NCBI GenBank assembly: GCA_004028795.1
Contig: SAIW01000010.1
Span: 124,001-188,000, forward strand
DNA length: 64,000 nucleotides
From: Chitinophagaceae bacterium
GTDB lineage: Bacteria; Bacteroidota; Bacteroidia; Chitinophagales; Chitinophagaceae
Direction: 5' to 3'
Position 1 is the stretch's first letter. Each line of letters opens with the position of its first letter. Below the pieces are notes generated by a model, which was not told where the DNA came from, did no database searches, and saw nothing but the letters and a program-made list of their open reading frames with translations. Shown in pieces: positions 16,360 through 25,371 of the stretch. Position numbers and translations under genes: made by a program.

Positions 16360-18657
16360 ATGAAAAAAATATTTTCTTTCATGTTGCTCTGTATGATATT
16401 ACACAGTGCAAAAGCCCAACAGGCTAAAACCCTTACAGGTAAAGTATTTGATGCTGTAAGCAAAGAACCCATAGAAGGTGCTGTTATTACAGACAGCAAA
16501 AACAAAAAAGCAATAACAGATATTAACGGAAAATTTACTATTACAACACAAGCAACACAATTAACCATTAGCTCCATAGGTTTTACAGATAAAATAATAG
16601 CAATAAAAGAAAACTTTTTAGCTATTTCATTACAGCCAGCCAACAAGCAATTACAACAGGTGGTGGTTTCTGCCAACAGAACAGCAGAAAAAAGAAGTGA
16701 GGCACCTGTGGCTATATCAGTTATTAATAAACAAACCATTGAAGAAACCAAAGCACAACGTTTAGATGCATTGCTTAATAAAACAAGCGGTGTGTTCATG
16801 GTAAACTTAGGCAATGAACAACATGAAATGAGCATTCGCCAACCTATGACAACCAGCAGCCGTTTCCTGTACATGGAAGATGGCATACCCTTAAGAACAA
16901 CCGGTGTATATAACCATAATGCTTTATTGGAAATGAATTTACCTGCTGCTAAAAGCATTGAAATTATTAAAGGACCATCATCAGCTCTTTACGGCGGAGA
17001 GGCCATTGGCGGTGCTGTAAACGTTATAACGCAAGCTGCACCTGCATTTACAAGTGGCAGCATCAGCACACAACTAAACAATACAGGTTATAAAAGAGCT
17101 GATGCACAATTAGGTACTTCGCTTGGCAAATTGGGCATTATTGCAAGTGGTTATATTGCTGATAAAAAAGATGGACCTATTGAACACAGCGATTTCAGAA
17201 AATCAGCTTTCACACTCAGGGCAGATTATAAATTTACTAATCACTTAAGCTGGAGTAACAGTGTTACTTACTTAGACTATTACAGTGACATGACCGGTGC
17301 TTTAGACAGTATCAAATTTGCTCAGAGAAATTTCAGCTCTTTACAAACTTTTACTTACAGAACTGTTTATGCATTGCGTTATAAATCAATACTAACACAA
17401 CAATGGAATAATAATAGTGCAACAAGTATTTCTTTATTATACCGTGATAATTCAGTTATTCAAAATCCATCTTATTCTATTGCAAGCACTGCAAGCCCTA
17501 CTGTTTACAAAGGCCAAATAAATGATAATGCTTTTAATACTTATGCATTATTTATTCAGCATACACAAAAGTTTAATTGGCTGAACAGTAAGTTGATTGC
17601 AGGTGCCAGTGTAGACTACAGTCCACAAACATATTATGCTAAATTCATCTGGATTAATAAAGACCTTTCATCAGGTAAATATGTAAGCTATATTTCGCCA
17701 ACACCGGATTCTTTATTAAGTAATTACAAAACAAACATCAGCAATACCGCTGCTTTTGCAGACTTTGAATTCAGTCCTGTAAAGGGTTTACGCATTGTTA
17801 CAGCTTTACGCTATGATGCTTTTAAGTATAATTTTCAAAACAGCCTAACACCATCAGCTTCGTCGGGTGCACCTTCATCTGTTACCACTTTTAACAGGGT
17901 TACGCCAAAAATCGGTTTCACTTATAACAAAAAAGGAATCGGCTTTTATGGTAATTACAGTGAAGGTTACGTACCACCGCAAATAACAGAACTATTCAAC
18001 AGTGTAAAAGTTCCTTATTTACAACCGCAAACATTTTTTAATTATGAAATCGACGGATGGTTATCGCTTATAAATAATAAACTATATGCAGACTGGAGTT
18101 TGTATTTAATGAACGGTACCAATGAAATTATTTCTGTAAAACAATCTGATGGCAGTACGGTAAACCAAAATGCAGGTAAAACACAACACTATGGCATTGA
18201 GTATGGCTTAACCTATAAACCAACAGAAGAATGGGCTATTCATGTTAGTGCAACCAATGCTAAACATACTTATATAGACAACTTAGTAAAAGGTGTTGAT
18301 TATAGCGGAAAGGAAATAAGCGGTGCCCCACGCTTTTTTTCTAATGCAGAAGTAAGCTTCAAACCCAAGGCAGTAAAGGGTTTACGCTTAGCTGCAGAAT
18401 GGCAACACCAAAGCAAATATTTTATGGACGATTTGAATAACTATACCTACAATGGTTTTAATGTGGTAAACTTCAGGGTTGGTTATCAACTAAAAAGTAT
18501 TGAATTATGGGTAAATGTATTAAATGCTTTTAATGAATACTATGCTGTATTGGCAACCAAATCTGCCACAAGCAGCGGCAACAGTTCTTACTCTTACAAT
18601 ATGGGCGACCCAAGAGAAATAACTTTTGGTATTGCTTACAGGTTTGGAAAGAAATAA
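16360..18657 (+). CDS. TonB-dependent outer-membrane receptor (siderophore/metal type)
   Basis: The protein has about 765 residues from the ATG at 16360, which begins a good signal peptide (MKKIFSFMLL...AKAQ). An ATG at 16309 would add 17 residues before it and is less likely. After the signal comes a carboxypeptidase-regulatory-like domain (LTGKVFDAVSKEPIEGAVI), then a TonB plug (RSEAPVAISVINKQTIEE ... EIIKGPSSALYGGEAIGGAVNVIT) and a 22-strand-type barrel ending in YRFGKK. It imports a chelated metal or similar ligand using TonB energy. The downstream PepSY protein points to iron or copper chelates rather than sugars. It has no SusD partner. Confidence 0.9.
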   Translation: MKKIFSFMLLCMILHSAKAQQAKTLTGKVFDAVSKEPIEGAVITDSKNKKAITDINGKFTITTQATQLTISSIGFTDKIIAIKENFLAISLQPANKQLQQVVVSANRTAEKRSEAPVAISVINKQTIEETKAQRLDALLNKTSGVFMVNLGNEQHEMSIRQPMTTSSRFLYMEDGIPLRTTGVYNHNALLEMNLPAAKSIEIIKGPSSALYGGEAIGGAVNVITQAAPAFTSGSISTQLNNTGYKRADAQLGTSLGKLGIIASGYIADKKDGPIEHSDFRKSAFTLRADYKFTNHLSWSNSVTYLDYYSDMTGALDSIKFAQRNFSSLQTFTYRTVYALRYKSILTQQWNNNSATSISLLYRDNSVIQNPSYSIASTASPTVYKGQINDNAFNTYALFIQHTQKFNWLNSKLIAGASVDYSPQTYYAKFIWINKDLSSGKYVSYISPTPDSLLSNYKTNISNTAAFADFEFSPVKGLRIVTALRYDAFKYNFQNSLTPSASSGAPSSVTTFNRVTPKIGFTYNKKGIGFYGNYSEGYVPPQITELFNSVKVPYLQPQTFFNYEIDGWLSLINNKLYADWSLYLMNGTNEIISVKQSDGSTVNQNAGKTQHYGIEYGLTYKPTEEWAIHVSATNAKHTYIDNLVKGVDYSGKEISGAPRFFSNAEVSFKPKAVKGLRLAAEWQHQSKYFMDDLNNYTYNGFNVVNFRVGYQLKSIELWVNVLNAFNEYYAVLATKSATSSGNSSYSYNMGDPREITFGIAYRFGKK

Positions 18658-18665
18658 ATAATTAT

Positions 18666-18702
18666 CGCTGTCAGCCTTTTTCAAGGCTGACGGCGGTTTT
18701 TT
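18666..18702 (+). terminator. Terminator or attenuator between TonB receptor and PepSY genes
   Basis: Positions 18666-18676 and 18685-18695 form an 11-bp stem with one T-G pair (core GTCAGCC/GGCTGAC) and an 8-base loop, followed by six T. It ends 15 bases before the next start codon, so partial termination may set the receptor to reductase ratio. Confidence 0.85.
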
Positions 18703-18716
18703 AAAAATAAATTTCA

Positions 18717-20306
18717 ATGAAAAAACATATTTATAAATGGCATAGAACGGCTTCACTCATTATCGCCATTCCTGTCTTATTATGGGCTGTCAGCGGATTT
18801 ATGCATCCGATAATGACAAACATCCGACCTGCTGTTACAACACAGTTTATTCCTTCAACTATAATTGATAGCAATAAGATAAAAGTATCATTACAAACAG
18901 CTTTAACACAAAACAAAATTGATTCATTTCAATCATTTCGTTTTATTCATATCGATACAAATTGGTTTTATCAAATAAAACTGATAGATAAAAATGAATT
19001 GGTTTATCTGAGTACACAAACAGGCAAACAACTAAATAAAGGTGACTGGATTTATGCTCAATATCTTGCTCGATATTTCTTAGAAGGAAAAGACACAACT
19101 ACTCAAGTAAATAAAACTGATAAAGAACAAAAAGTAACTGCAATAACAGATTGCTGTGATGCAGCTGCAGCCTGTGTTTTAAAGCCAACGCATGGTATAA
19201 AAATTACGACTGTCAACTTGCTGAAAGATTTTGACGATGAGTATAAAAGTATTAATAAACTGCTGCCTGTTTATAAAGTTGCATTTGAAAGAAATGATGA
19301 TATAAGAATTTATGTAGAAACCATTCAGGACAGGTTTGCTTTTGCGGTTGATGATAAACGTGCAGTATTCAATAAAATTTTTGCACTATTTCACACATGG
19401 GAATGGTTAAACTTTTTAGGTAAAGGAAGAGTTTTTGTTGAATTGTTTTTTGTGGGTTTTGCGTTTTTAACAGCCACCATGGGTATTTATATTTTCTTTA
19501 TTACCAAAACAAAAAAAGCCAATGGTAATGGTTTGGTGAAAGCAAGAAGAAATCACAGGCTTACTTCAATAATAGTTGTATTGTTCACATTACTGTTTAC
19601 ATTCAGCGGATTTTACCATGCTACTACTAAACTAAAAGATGAGCATTATAATGTTAGTGCTCCGAAGCATTATCACACTGCATCAATCAATTTTAATTTC
19701 AACAATATTGCTTCTGCAGTACATCAAGCCATAAGTAATATTCAGTTAGCAACTATTGATACAACAACTTATTGGCAGGTATATATAAAAGCAAAACAGC
19801 CTTTAAATAAGCAAGAAAAAAAAACAAAAGATTTAATGAAAGAAATGAATGTTCAAGCTCCTGTTGTTGTTTATATCAATACTTCAAGCAATAACATATT
19901 ATCTAACGGAGAAAAACTATATGCTCATTATCTGGCTACACAATTCACCAATCATACTGCAAAAGCTATTGTATCAGATTCTGTTGTTACAAAGTTTGCA
20001 GGTGAATACGGTTTTATTAATAAGCGTTTACCTGTATGGAGGGTAAATTTTAATGATAACAATAACCAAAGAGTATATGTTGAAACAAGTACAGGCAATT
20101 TAGCTGCGGACATTAATGATATTGATGTTAGAGAAGCCCTCAGCTTTAACTTTTTCCATAAACACCATTTCATGGATTTTGCGGGAAAAGAATGGAGGGA
20201 CTTCAGTACTATGTTTTGGGCGGCTGCACAAATTGCTATGGTAATAGTTGGATTGATTCTTTATTTTAAATACAGAAATAAGACTTTGTTACCGAATAAA
20301 AAATAA
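18717..20306 (+). CDS. PepSY-associated membrane protein (putative ferric/metal-chelate reductase type)
   Basis: This 529-residue protein starts with a membrane helix (WHRTASLIIAIPVLLWAVSGFMHP, 9-31; His9 and His30) and has further helices near 240-262, 285-305 and 500-520, with two large periplasmic PepSY-like regions. FHTWEWLNFLGKGR and FFHKHHFMDFAGKEWRD are His-rich repeat ends typical of the PepSY-associated TM family. Members such as FoxB/PiuB reduce or process ferric siderophores at the inner membrane. Unusual are Cys146, Cys147 and Cys153 in the first periplasmic region. It follows the TonB receptor, so the two probably serve one chelate. Confidence 0.82.
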   Translation: MKKHIYKWHRTASLIIAIPVLLWAVSGFMHPIMTNIRPAVTTQFIPSTIIDSNKIKVSLQTALTQNKIDSFQSFRFIHIDTNWFYQIKLIDKNELVYLSTQTGKQLNKGDWIYAQYLARYFLEGKDTTTQVNKTDKEQKVTAITDCCDAAAACVLKPTHGIKITTVNLLKDFDDEYKSINKLLPVYKVAFERNDDIRIYVETIQDRFAFAVDDKRAVFNKIFALFHTWEWLNFLGKGRVFVELFFVGFAFLTATMGIYIFFITKTKKANGNGLVKARRNHRLTSIIVVLFTLLFTFSGFYHATTKLKDEHYNVSAPKHYHTASINFNFNNIASAVHQAISNIQLATIDTTTYWQVYIKAKQPLNKQEKKTKDLMKEMNVQAPVVVYINTSSNNILSNGEKLYAHYLATQFTNHTAKAIVSDSVVTKFAGEYGFINKRLPVWRVNFNDNNNQRVYVETSTGNLAADINDIDVREALSFNFFHKHHFMDFAGKEWRDFSTMFWAAAQIAMVIVGLILYFKYRNKTLLPNKK

Positions 20307-20359
20307 TCAAATGATTCTCTATACAGAAGGTGTCAACTTAAAGACTACTTATACTAAAC

Positions 20360-21487
20360 TTATTTTTCTGAAGTTATGCGATTATTAGATGCCACTTTAG
20401 TTTTATCTGTATCACTATTAAATACAGAGGCGATTGAGTTACCAACAGGATGATTAGTATTAAAAGAAAAACCTAATAAAGAAGCAATTGTTGATGCTAT
20501 TTGCTTTTGATACAACTGCTGTTCAATTTTCATTTCGCCAAAGGCTGGTGTATCTGGTCCTAAAACGGCCATCCATATCTGCCCTGATTCTTTTATTTCA
20601 GACCCATGATCTGTCCAGTTATTTTTATCAACATCTCCCCTTCCATGATCACAGGTAATAATTAAAGTAGTTTTATTTTTATAAGATGCAGAGCTTTGAA
20701 TTAAGTTCCATAAGTCTTCAATCATCCGATCTTGTGCATGAGCACTTTTTAAATATTGATCATAATCTCCCCCATGTGCCATATCATCTGTTTCGTCGAA
20801 TGCTATGTACAGAACTTTTGGTTGATATACTTTCCAATATTCTCTTGCAGCAAAATAAGTAAATACATCAGGTCTTACGCCTATGGGTTTAGCAGTTAAA
20901 AACTGCATATCATTCAGTAATTGTAAAGAAGGAGTATTAAAATGCAAACTATCAACATCTGCATTAATAAAAAGATGGCTTCTGTTTTTATTGAGTATAA
21001 AAGGAAAAACATCCCATGTTGCAAACACCGCAACTTTATTTTGATAATCTTTTTGTTGATTAATAAACTCTAATACATTCTCATTAGGGTTATTAATTTT
21101 TTCATTTGAGTTTACTAAAGTATCAGGGTAACCTGTTAATAGTTCATTATAGCCGGGATAAGAGAATTGATATGGGTTAGCGTTATTCAGGTTATTATTA
21201 AATGTTCTGTTTCCATACAGTTGGCCTTGTTTAGCAACTACATTCCATAAAAAAGGAAATAGCTTCTTTCTTCTTTCATTCAAATCATCACTCCAGAAAA
21301 GACCAGAGGTGTTTTCATAATCATGCGTATAATTTTTATTCTTTAAAATAAAAGAATCAGCCCCTTTAAATACTTCCTGCCAACGCATTCCGTCTAAAGT
21401 TACTATAACAATATTTTCTGTTTTGTTTTGAGCTGATATAACAATACTGAAGAATAGAAAAAGAAAAAATAAAGATACTATACGCAT
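20360..21487 (-). CDS. Secreted alkaline-phosphatase-superfamily enzyme (phosphodiesterase/sulfatase-like)
   Basis: This 375-residue protein has a signal peptide (1-19, ending ISAQ) and the metal-binding pattern of the alkaline phosphatase/nucleotide pyrophosphatase superfamily. The sites are VTLDGMRWQEVF (first Asp), FSYPGYNELLTG (nucleophile region), FDETDDMAHGGDYD, ITCDHGRGD and DHGSE. The nucleophile position appears to be in the SYPGYNE segment rather than a clear Thr or Ser followed by Cys, so I do not assign phosphatase or phosphodiesterase activity precisely. It is likely periplasmic. It is convergent with the PepSY gene and has no obvious partner. Confidence 0.82.
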   Translation of the reverse strand: MRIVSLFFLFLFFSIVISAQNKTENIVIVTLDGMRWQEVFKGADSFILKNKNYTHDYENTSGLFWSDDLNERRKKLFPFLWNVVAKQGQLYGNRTFNNNLNNANPYQFSYPGYNELLTGYPDTLVNSNEKINNPNENVLEFINQQKDYQNKVAVFATWDVFPFILNKNRSHLFINADVDSLHFNTPSLQLLNDMQFLTAKPIGVRPDVFTYFAAREYWKVYQPKVLYIAFDETDDMAHGGDYDQYLKSAHAQDRMIEDLWNLIQSSASYKNKTTLIITCDHGRGDVDKNNWTDHGSEIKESGQIWMAVLGPDTPAFGEMKIEQQLYQKQIASTIASLLGFSFNTNHPVGNSIASVFNSDTDKTKVASNNRITSEK

Positions 21488-21707
21488 AAGAAAAATCTTA
21501 ATTGCTTATTACATATTCTTAATTTGTAAAATTGAAACTCATATGTTAGCTTAATATTTTCAGTATATTATTAAAATGAAAACTTTGCTCTTTCAAGTCA
21601 ACTCAAGCTTGAACAGTTAAAGGAGAAATTACTGATAAAAAAACAAAGCCATTAATTGTAGCTACTGTTATAATTTGAGGAAGCTAAAATTGGACGTAAA
21701 ATAACTT
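21488..21707. other. 220-base intergenic stretch without a recognised feature
   Basis: The stretch is strongly AT-rich and contains only very short open frames (for example 14 codons from 21574). I see no convincing hairpin, promoter pair or RNA gene. Confidence 0.6.
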
Positions 21708-22007
21708 GTGTATCATTTTATTATCATCGTATTAATTTTCACTGAGGTACTCTTTTTTATTGTTACTATCAAAATAATTACTATTTTAGAATCATTAAAA
21801 TTATCCCTTTTGAGTACTGCTATGCAAGATGAAATTAATGAGAATGCTGTTTTTAAACCCATGTTTGGAAGATTAAGCGGATGGCTAACTGAAATTTATG
21901 TTGCCCGAGGTTGGGTTAAACGAACAAGTAAACAAGGAATGTATTACATAACGCAGTTAGGTAAAAAATTTCTACTTATCGGTACTAATAAAAAGAAACC
22001 TGATTAG
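21708..22007 (+). CDS. Possible small protein or remnant with a winged-helix-like end
   Basis: This open frame of 99 codons starts with GTG; an ATG at 21822 would give 61 residues. The first 37 residues are hydrophobic. The rest (MFGRLSGWLTEIYVARGW ... YYITQLGKKFL) looks like the end of a winged-helix or small DNA-binding domain. I do not recognise a family. It sits between two minus-strand genes in an AT-rich stretch and could be a decayed gene. Confidence 0.35.
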   Translation: MYHFIIIVLIFTEVLFFIVTIKIITILESLKLSLLSTAMQDEINENAVFKPMFGRLSGWLTEIYVARGWVKRTSKQGMYYITQLGKKFLLIGTNKKKPD

Positions 22008-22062
22008 GTGGAAAATAGTGCTATAATTAGCATTTTAAAGTCTTAATCAAAGAGTTTAACTG

Positions 22063-25000
22063 CTACTTAATAATCATTGCACTATCATTATTCTTTGCAA
22101 TAACAAAGGCTTTTTGATTCTTTATTTTTAGTGGAAGTATGTGCCTTGCCTGTCCTTTGATTTGTAATCCATTAATCAGTGAAACTTCTAATTTTCCATT
22201 ACCCTTGTTAATTAATACTGTTCCGAAATCTGCATCATATCTGCCCATTTGAATATTGTTATCATAGTAATTACCAACTAACAAAATATCAGGCAGGTTA
22301 TCATTATTTACATCTGCAATTACAGCATCTCTGTAAGGCGATAACTGAGCTTCCCAAGGCAAAGGTTCTGTACTGAAATTCAGGTTGCCTTTATTTATTA
22401 AAACACTGTTAGCAAAATAATCTGCTGTTAATGTTTGAGCATTCTTTAGCTTTTCAGGGCTGAAAATTTCATTTAATGATGCTTTAGCAAAGTCTGCTGC
22501 ATATAAAAATTTCTTTTTAATGGATGGTAATTGTTTTTGTAATTCATCTTTATTGGCAAATGGAATTTCTTTGCCATTTAAAAAGTAAGTGAGTATTTGT
22601 TCACGTTTGCCATTATCATCAAAATCGTTACAGTAAAGCTTTACAGGCTCCTTAGCAGAAGCATGTAACCTGCTGTTTAACCCTAAATTACCTGCTATTA
22701 AATCAACTTGTCCATCATTATTAATATCAACCGGCAGAATAAAATTCCACCATCCTTTTTTATCAGTAAGTTCTTTTTTACTAAAAGAATTTTTATTGTT
22801 TATATAGGCTGTTATACCTCCCCACTCATAGCAAACCAATAAATCCTTATCGCCGTCTTTATCAATATCAAACCACAAAGCCTGTGTTACCATTCCTGCA
22901 GTAGCTAATTCTTTACAATAGGTTTGGGTAACATCAGTAAACTTGCCTTTACCATTATTCAGCAATAAGTATGAGTTGGGTGTTTTCCCATACTCCCAAG
23001 GCACTGCCCTTCCTCCGATAAATAAATCCATAAAACCATCGTTATTAAAATCGCAAGGTACTATACAGGATTGTGTTGTATAGATATTCGGTAACGCATC
23101 TTTCAATTTTGTGAAATTGCCTTTGCCATCATTAAGGTAAATTCTTGGCAGTAAATGCTCATCTTCCCCATAATATTCATTACCTCCACTCGCTACAATT
23201 AAATCAACATTACCGTCATTATTAATATCTGCAAAACGGGCATCAACATCTTCATAAATACTATCAATAAATAATGCCGGTTGTTTAGTTTGAATAAATT
23301 TCCCATTTGCCTGTTGAAGAAAAACGGCACTATGGCTATTTCTTGCAGCACCAATAAATACATCTTCCAACCCATCATGATTAATGTCTGCAACTGCTAA
23401 GGCAGGCCCTTCTGTTGAAATCATATGAGGAAGTAAAAACTCTCTGTTAAATTCAACAAACTGATTTTCTTTATGCAAATAATTCAATCCTGTTTCTTTG
23501 GTAATATCTGTAAAAGGTTTTGTTGTGTTAGGATGGTATTGTGTTATTGAACGATAATTAAACTGTGGTAATTTTTTTTGATAAGAAAATGAAATATTAC
23601 CACTATGTATTTGTATAGATTGATAAGTATTATCAGGCCAAACAAGTAAAGCAGAATCTATTGTAGTATTGTTTAACCCAATAAGTAGAGGTGTTTCCAT
23701 GCTTGATTGAAAGCCCCGGACAGCCTGCTTTTCATAGGTTCTTATTCCTGTATTTGTAAACAAAATTATTTTACTGCCAACTGCATTTATATTTTGTTCA
23801 CTACCTTTTAAATGAATAGATGCAAATGAGTTTTGTTTATTACCGTTTGCTTTGTTTTCATAAATTAAAACAGGCTCATCAATATTATTTACTACAATAT
23901 CTAAATCGCCATCATTATCTAAATCTGCATACACAGCTCCATTTGAAAAAGTTGATTTATCATTTTCAATTAATGCTGCTTCATCTTCAAATTGAAGGTT
24001 GCCTTTATTGAGATAAAATTTATTCGGGATTTTTATTTCAGGGAACTGATTAATTAAAGCCGTATCTTTTTCGTGTGTTCGATTGTTTCTAAGCTTTTGC
24101 TGTACTTCACTGTTTGATACAAAATTTACATAATCTATATCGTTCATTCTTTTAGGAATGCCGTTAGAAATAAATAAATCTTTTAAACCATCATTATTAA
24201 AATCTGCAAACAAAGGAGCCCAACTCCAATCTGTTGCATACACACCGCTATACAACCCCACTTCACTAAACATTCCGTTTCTTCTGTTGTATTGCAAATT
24301 ATTTCTTGTGTATTGATAGGTGTAGCCCATGTTTACTTTCTCATAAAACAAATCATAATCATCTTCACCTAAAGAGCGTTTTAAAATGTACGGATCTGAA
24401 GGCAACATATCCATAGAAATAATTTCAGGATAACCATCATTATTAATATCTGCTACATCAACACCCATAGAAAACTGGCTGGTATGCATTAAGTGTTGTG
24501 CATTCTCTTCACTGAATGTACCGTTATGTTGATTAATGTATAAATAATCATTTTCATGAAAATCATTACCCACATATAAATCCGGCCATCCATCTAAATT
24601 AATATCAGCAACAGTAACACCCAACCCGTAACTGATAGCAGATGAATTAATTTTACTTTCTTTTGTAACATCAGTAAAATGCCCGCCATCATTGCGATAC
24701 AGCTTATCGCCTGATAACTCACTGTAGGTACCTAAAAAGTTTTTACGTGGTGCAAATAAGTTGTTTTGATGTACAGAGTGGTTTAATAAAAACATATCCA
24801 AATCACCATCTCTATCATAATCAAAAAAAACTGCTTGTGTGCTAAAGCCTGAAAAATCTAATCCATACTTAGCAGCTTCATCTTCGTAAAATGGGTTACC
24901 GTTTTTATCTATGCCTTTACAAACCAACAATTGATTTTTACTTTTCAGCGTTTCATAATTGCCAACTCTGCAAACATAAATGTCTAACAAGCCATCATTG

Positions 25001-25371
25001 TTCATATCAACAACAGCAACACCTGTACTCCATCCGCCGTCATTAGGAATGTGAGCTTCTTTAGTTGCATCTTTAAAATGCATTTTACCTTCATTCAGGT
25101 ATAATTTATTTTGTGATTGATTGGAAGCAAAGAATAAATCAATCTTTCCATCATTATTAAAATCGCCTGCTCCAATACCTGCACCATTATAGAAGTACAT
25201 GTAATGGAATAAATTAAAATCGTTGGTTGGGGTAAGTTTATTAGCGAAATGAATGCCTGTGCTATCTTCCGTTAATGTTGTAAATAAATAATCTTTTTTA
25301 ACCTCAGCTTGTTTGCACGAAATAAAAAAAGTAACAATAATGATAATATGATAATATTTCTTAAACAGCAT
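22063..25371 (-). CDS. FG-GAP/VCBS-repeat lipoprotein with ASPIC-UnbV domain (third of three)
   Basis: This 1102-residue surface or periplasmic lipoprotein has a lipobox ending at Cys19 (FFISC). It carries many FG-GAP/VCBS calcium-binding repeats of the form D-x-N-N-D-G-x-x-D in two blocks (about 60-500 and 630-1080), forming beta-propellers. Between them is the ASPIC/UnbV domain (about 510-590, GSKIILFTNTGIRTYEKQAVRGFQSS). Such proteins are frequent next to SusCD in Bacteroidota and are thought to bind glycans or proteins at the surface; no enzymatic role is known. Its start overlaps the stop of the preceding paralogue (TAATG). It is the last gene of the susC-susD unit and is shorter than the first copy. 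Confidence 0.88.
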   Translation of the reverse strand: MLFKKYYHIIIIVTFFISCKQAEVKKDYLFTTLTEDSTGIHFANKLTPTNDFNLFHYMYFYNGAGIGAGDFNNDGKIDLFFASNQSQNKLYLNEGKMHFKDATKEAHIPNDGGWSTGVAVVDMNNDGLLDIYVCRVGNYETLKSKNQLLVCKGIDKNGNPFYEDEAAKYGLDFSGFSTQAVFFDYDRDGDLDMFLLNHSVHQNNLFAPRKNFLGTYSELSGDKLYRNDGGHFTDVTKESKINSSAISYGLGVTVADINLDGWPDLYVGNDFHENDYLYINQHNGTFSEENAQHLMHTSQFSMGVDVADINNDGYPEIISMDMLPSDPYILKRSLGEDDYDLFYEKVNMGYTYQYTRNNLQYNRRNGMFSEVGLYSGVYATDWSWAPLFADFNNDGLKDLFISNGIPKRMNDIDYVNFVSNSEVQQKLRNNRTHEKDTALINQFPEIKIPNKFYLNKGNLQFEDEAALIENDKSTFSNGAVYADLDNDGDLDIVVNNIDEPVLIYENKANGNKQNSFASIHLKGSEQNINAVGSKIILFTNTGIRTYEKQAVRGFQSSMETPLLIGLNNTTIDSALLVWPDNTYQSIQIHSGNISFSYQKKLPQFNYRSITQYHPNTTKPFTDITKETGLNYLHKENQFVEFNREFLLPHMISTEGPALAVADINHDGLEDVFIGAARNSHSAVFLQQANGKFIQTKQPALFIDSIYEDVDARFADINNDGNVDLIVASGGNEYYGEDEHLLPRIYLNDGKGNFTKLKDALPNIYTTQSCIVPCDFNNDGFMDLFIGGRAVPWEYGKTPNSYLLLNNGKGKFTDVTQTYCKELATAGMVTQALWFDIDKDGDKDLLVCYEWGGITAYINNKNSFSKKELTDKKGWWNFILPVDINNDGQVDLIAGNLGLNSRLHASAKEPVKLYCNDFDDNGKREQILTYFLNGKEIPFANKDELQKQLPSIKKKFLYAADFAKASLNEIFSPEKLKNAQTLTADYFANSVLINKGNLNFSTEPLPWEAQLSPYRDAVIADVNNDNLPDILLVGNYYDNNIQMGRYDADFGTVLINKGNGKLEVSLINGLQIKGQARHILPLKIKNQKAFVIAKNNDSAMIIK

